This document shows positions 1 through 10,711 of a DNA stretch of 64,000 nt, piece after piece. The notes beneath the pieces are model-generated. The model worked only from the letters and a program-made list of their open reading frames with translations. It had not been told where the DNA came from and searched no databases. Every line of letters begins with the position of its first letter. Positions within the stretch are counted from its first letter, which is position 1. Source of the DNA: Pyrenophora tritici-repentis (lineage: Eukaryota > Ascomycota > Dothideomycetes > Pleosporales > Pleosporaceae); assembly GCF_003171515.1 (NCBI RefSeq), contig NC_089399.1, forward strand, positions 2,046,001-2,110,000, in the 5' to 3' direction. Made by a program: the position numbers and the translations under genes.

Positions 1-581
1 TCTCTAGATAGGTGTGGTCTGAAGAATGTGCCTACTCCTGGTGTGTTTAGGAGCTCTAGATCTTGTTCTTCAATCCAGTCAATAAATGGCTGTGCTCCTT
101 GGCTCGTCGTTGGGCATAGCGGGTCCCACAATGGATGGTGCTCGTTGCTATCTAGTACTAAAATAGAACTTGGCGGAAGCTTAGTGTTAAGTATAGCTCT
201 GGGCAGTGTTTTTTCCCCTTCGGCGTTTGTTTGGTTGTATACGTTAAATAGGTTAAATTGGAAATTAGAACCTTTTATTGTAATAGCCATTGCGTCTGGG
301 TCTATTTTGAAGTCGTTTTGGGTGAATGTCTCTGCTTCTAGTGTTCTAGATATATAAAATAGAACCCTAGGGCGGACGGGTAGGTTTGTTACTGGTAAGA
401 TCTGGATAAACGCAGTGTGATTTATGGATCTTGCTGTTGCGTAGTTGTCGTTGGTAGTTAGCCATGGCTCTTGAATTGCAATTATATCAGCTTTAAGTTC
501 AACTGCAAGTTGCAGTGTAGACTCAGTCGCTGTAATGCTCTTGTTGAGATTGACTTGGAGGATCCTAATGTTGTTCAACAT
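1..581 (-). CDS. LINE ORF2 N-terminus (endonuclease domain), partial
   Basis: First ~190 residues of the LINE ORF2 polyprotein, cut by the window edge. It starts MLNNIRILQVNLNKS and covers the N-terminal part of the apurinic-like endonuclease that nicks target DNA, including the QEPW block and the LDSNEHHPLWD block. The ATG overlaps the ORF1 stop as TAATG, so ORF2 is probably translated by termination and reinitiation. The frame is open to the edge. The equivalent protein continues at 58198 in the other copy. Confidence 0.85.
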   Translation of the reverse strand, partial: MLNNIRILQVNLNKSITATESTLQLAVELKADIIAIQEPWLTTNDNYATARSINHTAFIQILPVTNLPVRPRVLFYISRTLEAETFTQNDFKIDPDAMAITIKGSNFQFNLFNVYNQTNAEGEKTLPRAILNTKLPPSSILVLDSNEHHPLWDPLCPTTSQGAQPFIDWIEEQDLELLNTPGVGTFFRPHLSR

Positions 582-2032
582 TAAAATCCTGCGGGGATGC
601 TCTTTGTTACTGCTTGGTAGAGTTCGCACTCTTTGCTGTTTGCAAAGTGGGGCTCTTTGCAGTTACTACAGTGGGGGAGTGTATGGTTGCAGGGTTTTCC
701 TTTTGTATTACACACTGAGCATTTGTGTGTTGTAGTTGCATGTTCTTCTCCGCACAAATTGCATGCTGGTTGGTTTCGGCATCTAGTGGCTGGGTGGCCA
801 AATTGTTGGCAGTTTAGGCATTGGGTAGATGCTGCTATAGGCTTAAACTTTTCGGTGAAGAGAGTTTGTCCAAGGATTGTAATTCTACCACCAAGTCTGG
901 CTGCGTCTTCGGCTGTTTTGAATGCTATTACAATAGAGCTGTTCTTCTTGTTTTGCCATTCTCTTGATATCCAGTATGGGTTGCCAGTAATTTGTAGTCC
1001 GTTGTTGTATGCTGGGATTTCTGTGTGGAGTATCTCTAGTGTCTCTGCTCCCTCCCATTCTGTTGGCACATTATGTACTACTACTTTCGTCCATGATTCT
1101 AGTAGTTGTACATTCTTTAGCTCAAACTTTTGATGCCATATATGCTTGTGTTGGACTAGGTATTCTCCTGAGTAGGTTGGAGTGGTTGTTAGAATAATAT
1201 TGTTCTTTCTACTTGTTGTTACTTCCTTCACTACTGGGTCTTTGATGCCGCCCTTTGTGAACTCTTCGTTGATTAGGTCTCTAATCTGGAGTGGTGTGTG
1301 AGACGTAGGCTGGGTAAGCGTAAGGACTGCTTGGTAGTAGCTTGCTGGCTTTTTGTTTGTCTTCTTTTTTGTAGACACTGTAGTCCATGTGTTTCCGTTG
1401 TTCTGGGCGGCTACGCTAGCGTATGATGTCTTGTTTTGTTGGGTGTTTTGGGTGTTTTGGGTGTTTTGGATGTTCTGGGTGTTCTGGTTGTTTGGTTTTT
1501 CTTGGTTGTTTGGGTTTTGTGGTCCAGTTGCGGCATTAACAGCTTTCTTTAGTGTCTTTGTAGCTTGTTGGGAGGCGCTTGTAAGCGTTGCAGTCTGGTA
1601 CGCAAGCTGTGCTGTAAACTTCTCAGTCATTTGCTGCGTAACCCTGCCTAGTTCCGTAAAGTCTCTAAAGACGTCCAGTAGTTGTAGTAGTTTGTTTTGG
1701 GATAGATGGGATTCGGCCATAGTAGATGCTTGTAGAATTAGGTCCCTTGCCCAGAAGATTGCTTGGGTTGAGTCCTTTGCTCTTGGTTTCTTTTCTTGGC
1801 TGTTCTGGAATGGGTTTCTCTCTCTTGTAGTTATCTCTGGGGAGAATGCCGCTGGTCTTTTATTTAGTGGTGGCTGAATAATTAACCTTGGTGTTTCTTG
1901 GGTGGTCTGCTCGATGGGTGTTGTTGGGTTGTCTTGGTGCCTTTCGTCGGTCTCCATTTCGTCGTCCAGTGTGCTTGAGGTCCGGAGGTCTTCTGGTAGC
2001 TGGACTACGATAGTGTCGCTATCTGGGGCCAT
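581..2032 (-). CDS. LINE ORF1, Gag-like RNA-binding protein
   Basis: A 483-residue nucleic-acid-binding protein expected to package the LINE RNA. The ATG at 2032 (MAPDSDTIVV) was chosen because the open frame upstream starts only with GTG. Residues after about 200 are rich in Asn/Gln repeats (NTQN type). The C-terminus carries three zinc knuckles in series: CLNCQQFGHPATRC, CNLCGEEHATTTHKC and CSNCKEPHFANSKEC. It ends in TAATG, joined to ORF2. It is intact and identical in translation to the ORF1 at 56747-58198. Family assignment is by architecture. Confidence 0.88.
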   Translation of the reverse strand: MAPDSDTIVVQLPEDLRTSSTLDDEMETDERHQDNPTTPIEQTTQETPRLIIQPPLNKRPAAFSPEITTRERNPFQNSQEKKPRAKDSTQAIFWARDLILQASTMAESHLSQNKLLQLLDVFRDFTELGRVTQQMTEKFTAQLAYQTATLTSASQQATKTLKKAVNAATGPQNPNNQEKPNNQNTQNIQNTQNTQNTQQNKTSYASVAAQNNGNTWTTVSTKKKTNKKPASYYQAVLTLTQPTSHTPLQIRDLINEEFTKGGIKDPVVKEVTTSRKNNIILTTTPTYSGEYLVQHKHIWHQKFELKNVQLLESWTKVVVHNVPTEWEGAETLEILHTEIPAYNNGLQITGNPYWISREWQNKKNSSIVIAFKTAEDAARLGGRITILGQTLFTEKFKPIAASTQCLNCQQFGHPATRCRNQPACNLCGEEHATTTHKCSVCNTKGKPCNHTLPHCSNCKEPHFANSKECELYQAVTKSIPAGF

Positions 2033-2253
2033 TTTAGCCTCTCTGTTGTCTTGTTGTTGTTGTTTCTTGGCTTGGTCTGTGCGTTTGCTTCTGAAAGTTC
2101 GGACGCGTCGCGTTTGGGGTACTAGACTCCTTGTATCTCCACAACCACGCGGCTGCACGGCTTGGGAGTAGTCGGAATCTATTTCTTTCGATGGATATAG
2201 TTGGTTTCTGATGGAGTTTCACGTGTTCGGAAAAAACTCGAAGTTGTGTGTGG

Positions 2254-3733
2254 AAGATAGAGAGCTACTACAGGTGCTCCGAGCCCTATACGGACTAAAG
2301 GAATCACCACTTCTATAGTACAAGGACCTAAGAGAGACACTAAAGTCTCTAGGCTTAACGCCTATACTAGGATTTCTATGCGTCTACGTTAATAGCTAGT
2401 TAATTATATTTATCTACGTTAATAATATTGTTATAGCTTTCCACCTATTAAATAGAAATCTACACTAAGAGTTTAAGAAGAAGCTTAAAAAGCATTATAG
2501 GCTAAAATGCCTTAGAGAACTTAAGTAGTTCTTAGGCATACGCGTCGTTCGAGACATTAACGCACGCACAATTCACTTAGTGCAGGACGCCTACATTAAC
2601 AAGGTTGCTGCTAAGTACAACATTATCTTAGCTAGCCGCCCTTCTAAGGTGCCTATACTAGTGAACTATCTAGAACAGTCTCTAGAGGAGCTAAATAAAG
2701 CTTAGACAAAGACCTATTAGGAGCTTATAGGCCACCTTGCCTACCTAACACAGCATACCTAACCTAACCTAGCACGCGCTTATGTCATTTATGCGTCACA
2801 TTTGATCAATCCTGGTCAAGCACATGTCGAATCTATTCGAAGGGTGTAGCGTCACATACTTAAGACGAAATATTAAGCCCTACAAGCGCAAGCTATTAAT
2901 AAAGTAGAGATTTAGGAATACCTAGCTACACCGCAGGACTATCGCGATCCTATCTTCTTTAGAGCATCTAATGCCTCCTTTACTAACGACGTTAAGACGC
3001 GCTAAAGCTCTTAAGGATACGTATTTTAGCTCTTTAGCATAACTGTTAACTAGAAGTTAACACTCTAACGTACTATTACGAAATTAACAATAGAAGTAAA
3101 GCTTCTCGCTCTATTACTCGCTAGATTAGAGATAAAGGAGTAGTGCCGCCTATTTAAAGGACTGTCCTTAAAGCTTAACTAGACTCCTATTATCTAGTGT
3201 AACAACTAACAGACAGTAGGCATAGTTACAAAAGAGATAGATAAGCTTAACACTAAGCTTAAACACGTCAACATCTATTAGAATTAGATCCGCTAGGAGG
3301 TTAAGGAGAATCGCCTCTACGTACACTAGAAGCCTATAAATTAAATACTAGCTAACGGTATAACGAAGATGCTTCTGCGCTAGAAGTACATTAAGTTTAT
3401 ACAACAACTTCACCTTATAGACATACGCTTAAAGGTTTAAGAGATAGAGAGATAAGTTTATCCTTTCGTCATAGATTGACTACAGGATGAGGGGGTGTGT
3501 TGCGGTTTGTGAGGCAAGGGTATTGCGCATGTCACGTGCGTTGTCCTAGCGCTCCTCCCTCCCCTCTATAAGCACCTTCTCCCCTCACCAGCATCAGAGA
3601 TACGTCATGTAAATAGACCCTAATTATGGCTACATATAAGGTGGCCATGACAGCACAACAACAACAGAACACAATATACTCTGATGACTGCCTCGCGCGG
3701 TTACACTTTAATTGACTGCATTGTACTGCAACA
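2254..3733 (+). mobile_element. RIP-damaged Ty1/Copia 3' half with 3' LTR
   Basis: Degenerate plus-strand pol sequence. Conceptual translation shows LRALYGLKESPLL-stop-YKDL, a YVN-N catalytic remnant, HLAYLTQHT and other Copia RT/RNase H blocks, interrupted by many TAG/TAA codons. The stops sit where Trp or Gln is expected (TGG or CAG/CAA changed to TAG/TAA), the CpA->TpA signature of RIP. A purine tract (GGATGAGGGGG) precedes the 3' LTR at 3498-3733. The 5' half was removed or displaced by the LINE at 1-2253. It is a different Copia family from elements A-C. Confidence 0.85.
3498..3733 (+). repeat. Copia LTR (236 bp), 3' LTR of the RIP-damaged element
   Basis: Begins TGTTGCGGTTTG and ends TGTACTGCAACA. 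The same 236-bp sequence occurs as a solo LTR at 10712-10947. The few differences are mostly C->T or G->A in this copy, consistent with light RIP. Confidence 0.85.
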
Positions 3734-3971
3734 AGATCTCACTGGTCAAGGTGTAAGGATTATCAGGCACTATCCCGTCGGAAATGACCTCGTCTATGTC
3801 TTTTTTTCCAAGTTTGACGCAGTATTGGGCCTGGAAGGGTACGGAGAGGTTTTAACCAACAGGTTCAGAAACACAGTCCGGATTGCTAGAAACACCTCGC
3901 TCAAAAGGCTCAATGGTCGACCCCTCAGACAAGGCTCTCAATTCCGTGTCAAACTTATCGCCAGTCGGTAG
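3734..3971 (+). pseudogene. unrecognised protein fragment
   Basis: Open frame just after the LTR (LTGQGVRIIRHYPVGNDLVY onward, about 78 residues) ending TAG at 3971. The composition is protein-like and not RIP-damaged, but the frame's only start lies inside the LTR. It may be the 3' end of a host gene cut by the insertion, or chance. I do not recognise the family. Confidence 0.3.
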
Positions 3972-4048
3972 GCAACTGTTGCCTCTTATGAAGGCACGGG
4001 GCTGAAAGAAAGGTTTCTTCGATTATGAGGTACGGGCAAAAAGGTAAG

Positions 4049-4245
4049 TGTTGGAAGGCCTTGTACGATCGTACGGTGAATAACAGTAGCTAAGGTAATC
4101 TTGTGTATTGGTATTCTGGTGTATGATGATTCTACGAATGTGGGGGCTACGAAGGTATACATAGCGTTGGGTCCGAGTTGGGCCGAAGTAGGATCGAGGC
4201 GGTACATTGGGCCTTATTAGGCGACACACCGTGTGTATGCCGACA
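4049..4245 (-). repeat. Copia A 3' LTR
   Basis: 197 bp, TGTTGGAAGGCC to GTGTATGCCGACA on the plus strand. It is preceded by GTAAG, and an AAGAAAAGA purine tract lies just inside the element on the minus strand. Confidence 0.93.
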
Positions 4246-4339
4246 CTGGCAATCTTTTCTTATTGTAACGACTGATGTAAGGAAAAACGGGTCTTCTAAA
4301 AAGGGCACAATGAGAGGGATTCCAAATAGGCATATGTGC

Positions 4340-7300
4340 CTACTCCGTAGGTCGCTGCACAGATCCCTCTACTCGGATTGACAGCTTGTTGCTTTCGATG
4401 AAACGTTCTAACGCGCGATTTGGTGTTGCTTTCGTGAATGCGTCCGCGGGGTTGTCCTCTCCGTTGATCCAGCGGATCTCAGTGATCTCGCGACGCTCGT
4501 ATGACTGCCGAAGCGCCATGATGTCGATCATCAGTCGCTTCTCAGCAGTTGTTCCGAGTTTGACGAGGCATTCATACAAGGAGTATGAATCCGTACACAC
4601 AATAAGTGGGATCGGTGGTAGACCTAGGCGTCCTGTAATTATCTTGAGGGTTGTTAGGATAGCGATAGCGATGTCGACACCGCTAACCATGCCGTACGTT
4701 TCTGAGGCAAGAACGCTCCGGGTAACGCGTTTGCATTTGGTCGAACTCCAATGGATTACGTTACCACGAATATCAAACGTGCTGTCTTGTCGACTCGACT
4801 CATTCGCAAGGATAAGTAGGTACCCTAGCTGTGAGCTGCAGACTCCGCAACAATCAATCGATCGACATGATTGATTCCTATATAGGTTAAAGAGTTACTT
4901 TATTAGGCAGCCTTTAACCTAGATAGGAATCAATCATGCCGATCCGATTGATTGTTGCGGAGTCTGGTGAGCTAAGGTCTTGGTTGTTCGCGAAGGATCC
5001 GTCTGTGAACACTACCAGCTTTGCTGTAGCGAGGTCGAGAGGGACGTATCGCAGGCCTCGTTGTATGCTCTCAGATTGCCACTGCAGCCGGCGGTTAAGC
5101 TTCACGTATTCTGTGTCCTTAGGTTGTTGTATTTGCGCAGCCGCGGAAAGATCGAACGATGCTTCAGGTTGGCATATCGACGCAATGTACGCGCCACGCG
5201 CGCGCTGCTCCATGTACTTCTGTGCTCGGTTTGCTGCCTTCGGATCAATGATTTCGATCTTGGCACCTTGTCCCTTCTGCGTAAGTAGAATCGTGTCTCC
5301 GCGCAACGTTAGAGTACATCCGTTGAACTCGAGTGATACTTCTTTGGACAGTCTCTCCTTGGGCTTAGCTCGAAAATTGGCTTTCTGGAGCGCAGCGTCT
5401 TCTGCACCAGAGAATGCAGGCGTCCCAATCGCGAGAGTATCGTCTGTCTGCAGGCCCACTATTCCAAACGCTTCCCGTCTCCCGTTCGTGATCAGGAGGC
5501 ACGGGTCATACGTTGATGTAGCCATGTCGAGCTCCTTGCAGTGGTGTCCTTGGTACGTAGCAAACCAGTGGACTCCTGCTTCCGCGATTCCATAGAGTGG
5601 CTTGATTACGCGAATAATTGTTCCCTTGGGATACTTTGTTATAAGCTCCTTTGGGAGGTGCGCTAAAACCGTGCGGAATAGCTCTGTTTGTGCCTGTGGG
5701 TACGCTTGCGTGATATCTCGTAGTTCCACAACCATGCCCTCATCGAGTAATGCAGGCGCTAGGGCTAGAATCAGGCGCTGGCTGGCTCGTTGGATGGTTG
5801 GCGACTGCGTCAGGATCTCGTGTTTGCCCTCGTCATTGTAACCTTGAACAACGAGGCGTGATTTCTCGTACGGGACCATGGTCTTGCCTTTGACTTCGCG
5901 GACCATGCGCGATTTGAAGATACGATACCCGCCGTGTAGAGTTGGATCAAACAGCTCAAAACTGAATACTCCACGGCCGACGAGGTCGTCGATCTCCTTC
6001 TGATCGGATGCTTCGAATGGAGCGCCCGGGACGTTAATCACGCCGTCATTGCGTAGCTTGACGGCCAGGGCGTAATCGTCCTCCTCCTTCTTCGACAGGT
6101 ACTGCACCTTGGGCTTGTTCTTTGATCCAGGTGGGCGGCCCCGCTTGCGCGGCTGAGCCGCTTGGTTGGCTTCCGCCGGTGGTACCGGTAGTGGCGGTTC
6201 ATCAGCAATCGCTTCGTCTGTGGTCGGAGATCCACCTGTGCCTTGATCTGCGCCGTCTATCGCTGTAGTCAGATCGCGATAGTACGGTTTTACGACAGTG
6301 GATCGGAACGTCGTTGGGCCGTTGATCATGTCTACAGTAACATCGTGGTCCTTCATATCGATGACTCTATACGGCCCTTGCCATCCATTCTTCTCGCGCC
6401 ATACCATCACCTCACTCTGAAGAGGCAGTGACAGTACCCCGTCTGTAGTAGGCCCATTCCTGGTACCAAGTGCGTTGCTCACCGCATGTTCCGCTGAGGC
6501 CTTCCGCAGCGCCCTCATCGCTTTCTGGATTGCCTCCGCGCGATGGGTTATCGAGGGAGATGGTGGTGAATCCATGGATATCCGGGGGTATGCACCGAAG
6601 ACGAGCAGCGTGGGTACGAGCCCGTCTGGGCCTGCGGTGTCGTTGACGGCCTTGACTGCCATCTGCAACACTGCGGCGTCGCTGGTGCCAGTGTCAAGCT
6701 CTGTCCTCAGGATCTCGTACGCGCGTCTGAGCGGTGCGTGGTATCTTTCTACCTTGCCGATAGACCAATGGGCCTCGGTTGGCACTTGTTTACATGTGAT
6801 TCCCATGATCTTCGCCTCTGATCTGAATTCGACTGACGCGAAGTTGGTGCCGGCGTCGTGGGTGACGATATCTGGCGGCCCTTGGTATGTATCAATCCAG
6901 AGCAGGCGGAGTGCTTCCCAGGTGTCTTTCGCGCTCATAGACGGTAGAAATCGCGCGCCGTTGAATGTTGTAGCCGAATCGATCACGTGAAGCACTGGTT
7001 TCCCACTCAGATACATCACATCTACGAGGATCTCGAAGTTGAATTCCCGATCATCTTTCAGCCTAAACTTGAATCGGCGCGGCGCTGGATCATGCGCTTG
7101 GCAGTGATGGCAGAACGTTTGGATCTCTCGGAGCAGCCGTTCATCCACGTCCTCGTGTCCTGCGCGTTTGAGCAATCGTATCAGCCGTTCGACGGCTGGA
7201 TGCCCGAACCTCCGGTGTAAGCGTCGGAGCTCAGTCTCCGTAAGGAATACGCGCGCGCGCTCTGCCTTGCTTAGGTGGAACCACGGGTGTCCCCATTTGC

Positions 7301-7754
7301 GAATCACTGGAAAGGTAGCTTTTCCTTGTACCAGCTGGTCCGTAGTATTGTTGAAGTACACGTGGAGCCGGTCCATGTCTTTCAGACAGAGGAGAAACGG
7401 GGTGGGTGCGTTCAAGACCTCAAATTTGATCTTTCCAATCTGTGTCGATACATGTGCGGTTCCAATCGAAGTAGTGACGCTTCCTTTGCCAAATTGCACA
7501 GATGCGTTTCCAGCAGTAGACGTATCTAGAGTTACGGTGGGGTCCTCAGTTTGGAGCGCCCAGAACTGCTCCTTTCCGGCTGTCGATACATTTGAGGCAC
7601 CAGTGTCAGGAAGAATGCCTTGGTACGTGATTCGCGAGTATCGATCCTCGATAAGGAACTGCGTTGCGGGCGTAATAGGCTCCTTGCACCTGTAGACGTC
7701 TTCTCCAGTCACGTGGTGCAAAAAGGCCTGATCTGTGAGGTACTTAACTGCCAA
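4340..7754 (-). pseudogene. Copia A Pol (protease, integrase, RT, RNase H), interrupted by a MITE
   Basis: Minus-strand polyprotein. The protease motif is ILPDTGASNVS. The integrase has the HH-CC finger (LHRRFGHP, CHHCQAH) and catalytic positions in VDVMYLSGK, THDAGTNF and HWSIGKVERYH. An AT-hook-like RKRGRPPGSKNK lies between integrase and RT. In the RT, LRDITQAYPQA supplies motif A and LQTDDT replaces the usual YVDD. RNase H is split by the MITE at 4839-4966, which adds a stop. The rest (4340-4838) still reads VCTDSYSLYECLVKLG and DNPADAFTK. Upstream it is separated from Gag by one base of frame, whereas Copia B reads straight through, so this is a mutation. Confidence 0.88.
4839..4966. mobile_element. 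hAT-type MITE, family 1 (128 bp)
   Basis: Terminal inverted repeats CAGACTCCGCAACAATCAAT. Flanking 8-bp duplications GTGAGCTG and GTGAGCTA differ at one base. An otherwise identical-looking 128-bp copy lies at 62407-62534. There is no coding capacity. CAG ends and an 8-bp duplication point to mobilisation by a hAT transposase. Confidence 0.9.
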
Positions 7755-7786
7755 TCTTTGGTCCTCATCATCTTCGTCTTGCTCCT

Positions 7787-9529
7787 CTAGGAAGAACTGG
7801 TCGACTTCTTCCCCTCGTACGCGACGAGAAATGTGCTAAACTCCATTTGCTCTCCCGTAATCGCGCAGTGTGTGATGTACTGCGCTTTTGAGCGTTTTCT
7901 TTCTTCAAGCGTGTGGTTTGTGGACCAACAGCCTGTCTTGCCGCAGACGTAACATTTCTTGTCGATTTGTGTGTTGACTCCAGAGCGGTGCTGAAGCCCA
8001 CCGCGTCCGCGGGTGAATCCGCTGCGTCCACCGCGAGGGTTGTAATTCCCTCGCAATCTTCCAGAGCTGTTGTTGTTGTACCGACGATCCAAGTAGTACT
8101 GGCTATCCGTATCCGCCTCAGTGAAGTTGACGGAGACGGTCATGGCGAGTGAGTTTTCGATTGACGATCGCAGATCTCCAAACAGAACCTCGCATTCTAG
8201 AGACGGCTTGTAGAGTGCCATCTCGAGCTCCTTCACGCCTCGGCATGCTGTGATTACAGTCGTTCGGAGCGCGTATTCTCCCATGTACTGCTGTCCAAGT
8301 GCTCTTTGACACAATTGGAGCTTGTCCAGCATGATGTCAAGGACCTCGTGGAGGTTCTTTTCGGGGTTCTCCCTGCGGACTTTGACAAACGATGTCGTCG
8401 TCCAGTCCGCGTAGTAATGGCCGTGGTTGACGTCTGTGTCGAAGTGGTTCTTGAGCTTTGTGTAGGCAGTCAAGAACGTATCCATCCGCTGATCGACGAA
8501 GTGGAGGTAATACTCCTCTGCGCGGCCGTCGAGAATCCGTGGAAAGACTGCATGGAACTGCCCTGGCTCGATGTCTGCGTGATAACAGATGCTGTAGAAG
8601 ATTTTCAATTTATCGTCTAGGAGGTCGTACGGCTTTCCCGTATACTTTTTGTCTCGGTCCCACATTTTCACGAAGACATTGATCGTCTTAGGATCTAGTT
8701 TCTCATTGCTAAACTCGATTGGTGGAACTGCCTTGTACGGGTCTGTTTCACCAGAGGGCACAATTGGGGGAACGCTCGGTCCCTTCGGACGTTGCGGGTA
8801 TGCTGGTGTATACTCGCGGAATCGGTCGAAGTTGTTGTAGGTGAGGGGAGGTTGCTGACTTTGGACGCGCTGATAGGCTGGCTGCGGTGCGGATTCAGTT
8901 GTCTCTACAGGCTGGCTTCGGATTGGTTGGTTTTGGGCTTTCTCAATCGTTTTTGCTAGCTGGTCCTGAATCTGTTGTTCTTCCTCAACGGTCTCCTGTC
9001 GTCCTTGCACACGGGCGTGGGTCTGGTCTTGATCGCGGGTTTGCCGACTGTCTACGTCTCGGCCTCTTGTCCTTACAGGCGTTTGGGTTCGGCTCTGGGC
9101 CTGGCTTGATAATCTCCTGTCTGTGGACTGTACTGATCCTTCACTGCGTTGTTGCCGTAGTGCCCGCTCTTGCAACATGTGCGCAGCTGATCGTGTGTCA
9201 AACACAGCCGACTGGAATACGTCCTGAGGCCATTCTAGGTACTCCTCCATGCGTAATAACCTAGCTAGAGACTCACTAGGTGCCATATTAATACGGCCAG
9301 TATACACTCCCTTAAAGCGGAGGATCCGCTTTAGTTCCTTTGTGTATATTGGCTGGGCACGTAGGAACATTGCCTCTGTCCATCCTTCAAAGTCCTGACG
9401 GAACTCCCAAAAGAGTTCTTCATCTGCTGTTGGTCGATCTGTATAGTCCGCAATCGCACGCGCAATGTACGTTGTTGCTGTAGTAATCCCTACCTCATCG
9501 TCTGGAGCTTCAAGGTTGTCCTCCCACAT
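7787..9529 (-). CDS. Copia A Gag
   Basis: 580-residue Gag from an internal ATG (MWEDNLEAPDDE). The family normally begins about 40 residues earlier, as in Copia B, but here that upstream part is out of frame. It contains a Gln/Arg-rich linker, a capsid-like block with YFLYFVDQRMDTFLTAY-type sequence, and a C-terminal knuckle CYVCGKTGCWSTNHTLEER, typical of fungal Copia Gag. It ends after KKSTSSS by frameshift. A one-base change would continue it as EEVDQFFLEEQ into protease. Confidence 0.82.
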   Translation of the reverse strand: MWEDNLEAPDDEVGITTATTYIARAIADYTDRPTADEELFWEFRQDFEGWTEAMFLRAQPIYTKELKRILRFKGVYTGRINMAPSESLARLLRMEEYLEWPQDVFQSAVFDTRSAAHMLQERALRQQRSEGSVQSTDRRLSSQAQSRTQTPVRTRGRDVDSRQTRDQDQTHARVQGRQETVEEEQQIQDQLAKTIEKAQNQPIRSQPVETTESAPQPAYQRVQSQQPPLTYNNFDRFREYTPAYPQRPKGPSVPPIVPSGETDPYKAVPPIEFSNEKLDPKTINVFVKMWDRDKKYTGKPYDLLDDKLKIFYSICYHADIEPGQFHAVFPRILDGRAEEYYLHFVDQRMDTFLTAYTKLKNHFDTDVNHGHYYADWTTTSFVKVRRENPEKNLHEVLDIMLDKLQLCQRALGQQYMGEYALRTTVITACRGVKELEMALYKPSLECEVLFGDLRSSIENSLAMTVSVNFTEADTDSQYYLDRRYNNNSSGRLRGNYNPRGGRSGFTRGRGGLQHRSGVNTQIDKKCYVCGKTGCWSTNHTLEERKRSKAQYITHCAITGEQMEFSTFLVAYEGKKSTSSS

Positions 9530-9966
9530 CTCTGGATCGATGTGATGCCATTCTCTTGGTTTTATGTTTGTGGTCCCTAGTAGCGCTCTAGTGTGGGTAC
9601 CACTCTTCTACTACTGCTCGCCATTCCTACTGCCGGCGTCCTGGCTACCGGTGCTCTTTCCGATGATGTTCTCTCTCCTGCCATTGTGTTCTTGTTGACG
9701 CTTGTTGCGCTAGCTGCGTTCGCTAGAGATGCGTCGGTGGTCGTGGGTTGTACACGGGTCAAATCTCAACCGGTCGGTTGGCGCGTGTATAGACGGCGTC
9801 TTGGAACGCTTCTGATACGGCTGTAACGGTCGGTCGCTAGCCACGAACGACGCCTGATATAGCTAACAGTGAGCTTAGCATAGATAACTCCGCCTTGCTG
9901 ATATAGGCAATCTAGGGAACGCGCGGGGTAAAGAATCTATCTCTTCTTAACCTAACTGTCTGTGAC

Positions 9967-10128
9967 TAGACTCCGCAACAATCAATTCAATCCGGTCACT
10001 CTCCTAGACCCACTTACCTATCTAGGTAGGGCTTAAACTCCTATAGGTAACTACTAGGCTTAAAGCGGTAATCAATCAATCCAATCTGAACCTTCTAGGA
10101 CCCACTTAATTGATTGTTGCGGACTGTG
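9967..10128. mobile_element. hAT-type MITE, family 2 (162 bp)
   Basis: Inserted in the Copia A leader with a perfect 8-bp duplication TCTGTGAC at 9959-9966 and 10129-10136. The inverted ends are TAGACTCCGCAACAATCAAT and its partner starting CACAGTCCGC. Copia B has the same leader uninterrupted near 17815. Its reverse complement matches the copy at 48877-49038 throughout, as read by eye. Confidence 0.9.
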
Positions 10129-10157
10129 TCTGTGACTGCCGTGCAATCACTGATCAG

Positions 10158-10354
10158 TGTTGGAAGGCCTTGTACGATCGTACGGTGAATAACAGTAGCT
10201 AAGGTAATCTTGTGTATTGGTATTCTGGTGTATGATGATTCTACGAATGTGGGGGCTACGAAGGTATACATAGCGTTGGGTCCGAGTTGGGCCGAAGTAG
10301 GATCGAGGCGGTACATTGGGCCTTATTAGGCGACACACCGTGTGTATGCCGACA
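10158..10354 (-). repeat. Copia A 5' LTR
   Basis: 197 bp, apparently identical to the LTR at 4049-4245, followed by the GTAAG duplication. The leader next to it (CTGATCAGTGATTGCA on the minus strand) is also conserved beside the Copia B 5' LTR and probably includes the primer-binding site. I could not match it to a tRNA. Confidence 0.93.
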
Positions 10355-10359
10355 GTAAG

Positions 10360-10706
10360 AGCAGGTCCTTTGAATTCCATGAAGGTGGGCGGACATTACG
10401 GAAGTGACGGGTTTGAATGCTTTTTCCATTCTTAAGACATTGTTTTGAATTGGTGGAATTTGTACTTACATTCGAGACTTACAAGTGCATTCACTTGTGA
10501 ACCTTCCCTAGATGCAGTGGTGATGCATATTAAATACGGCCTTTTTAATAGTAGTTATAATAGTCTAATTAGTAGCTGTAAGGCCCTTAGATCTTATCTA
10601 AGCAGGCGCCTAGGGCTTCTTATTGTTCTTCGTTTAGGTATGTGAGTTGGCAACGCGCTGCTGTTCCACGTAGAAACAAACGTAGGAGTTGAACGCGGGT
10701 TGTAGT
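10360..10706. other. AT-rich spacer without a recognisable gene
   Basis: No convincing coding sequence. A short open frame at 10445 has no family resemblance. The sequence carries many TA dinucleotides, as expected for old RIP-affected repeats. Confidence 0.5.
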
Positions 10707-10711
10707 AATAC

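Larger units (their letters stand above)
1..2253 (-). mobile_element. Tad-like LINE, 5' portion (copy 1)
   Basis: Minus-strand 5' part of a non-LTR retrotransposon that runs off the left edge. It holds the 5' UTR, all of ORF1 and the beginning of ORF2. Base p here matches base 58779-p of the plus-strand copy at 56526, with no indel and an identical ORF1 translation, so both are recent. Similarity stops at about 2253, where it abuts RIP-damaged Copia sequence, so this is the 5' end. The clade is inferred from ORF content: Gag-like ORF1 with zinc knuckles, then endonuclease, RT and RNase H in ORF2. Confidence 0.9.
4049..10354 (-). mobile_element. Ty1/Copia element A, full length but disrupted
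   Basis: Two LTRs that look identical (197 bp) flank the element. The 5-bp target duplication GTAAG lies at 4044-4048 and 10355-10359. It reads on the minus strand with Gag, protease, integrase, RT and RNase H. Identical LTRs indicate recent insertion, yet the coding part carries a frame break near the start, a -1 type break between Gag and protease, and a MITE inside RNase H. A second MITE lies in the 5' leader. It is closely related to Copia B and more distantly to C. Confidence 0.93.

Noticed and set aside
1353..1877. Long hydrophobic open frame (FWVFWVFWMFWVFW) on the plus strand, also at 56902-57426 on the minus strand
   Set aside because: It is the exact antisense of the Asn/Gln repeats in LINE ORF1, not a membrane protein.
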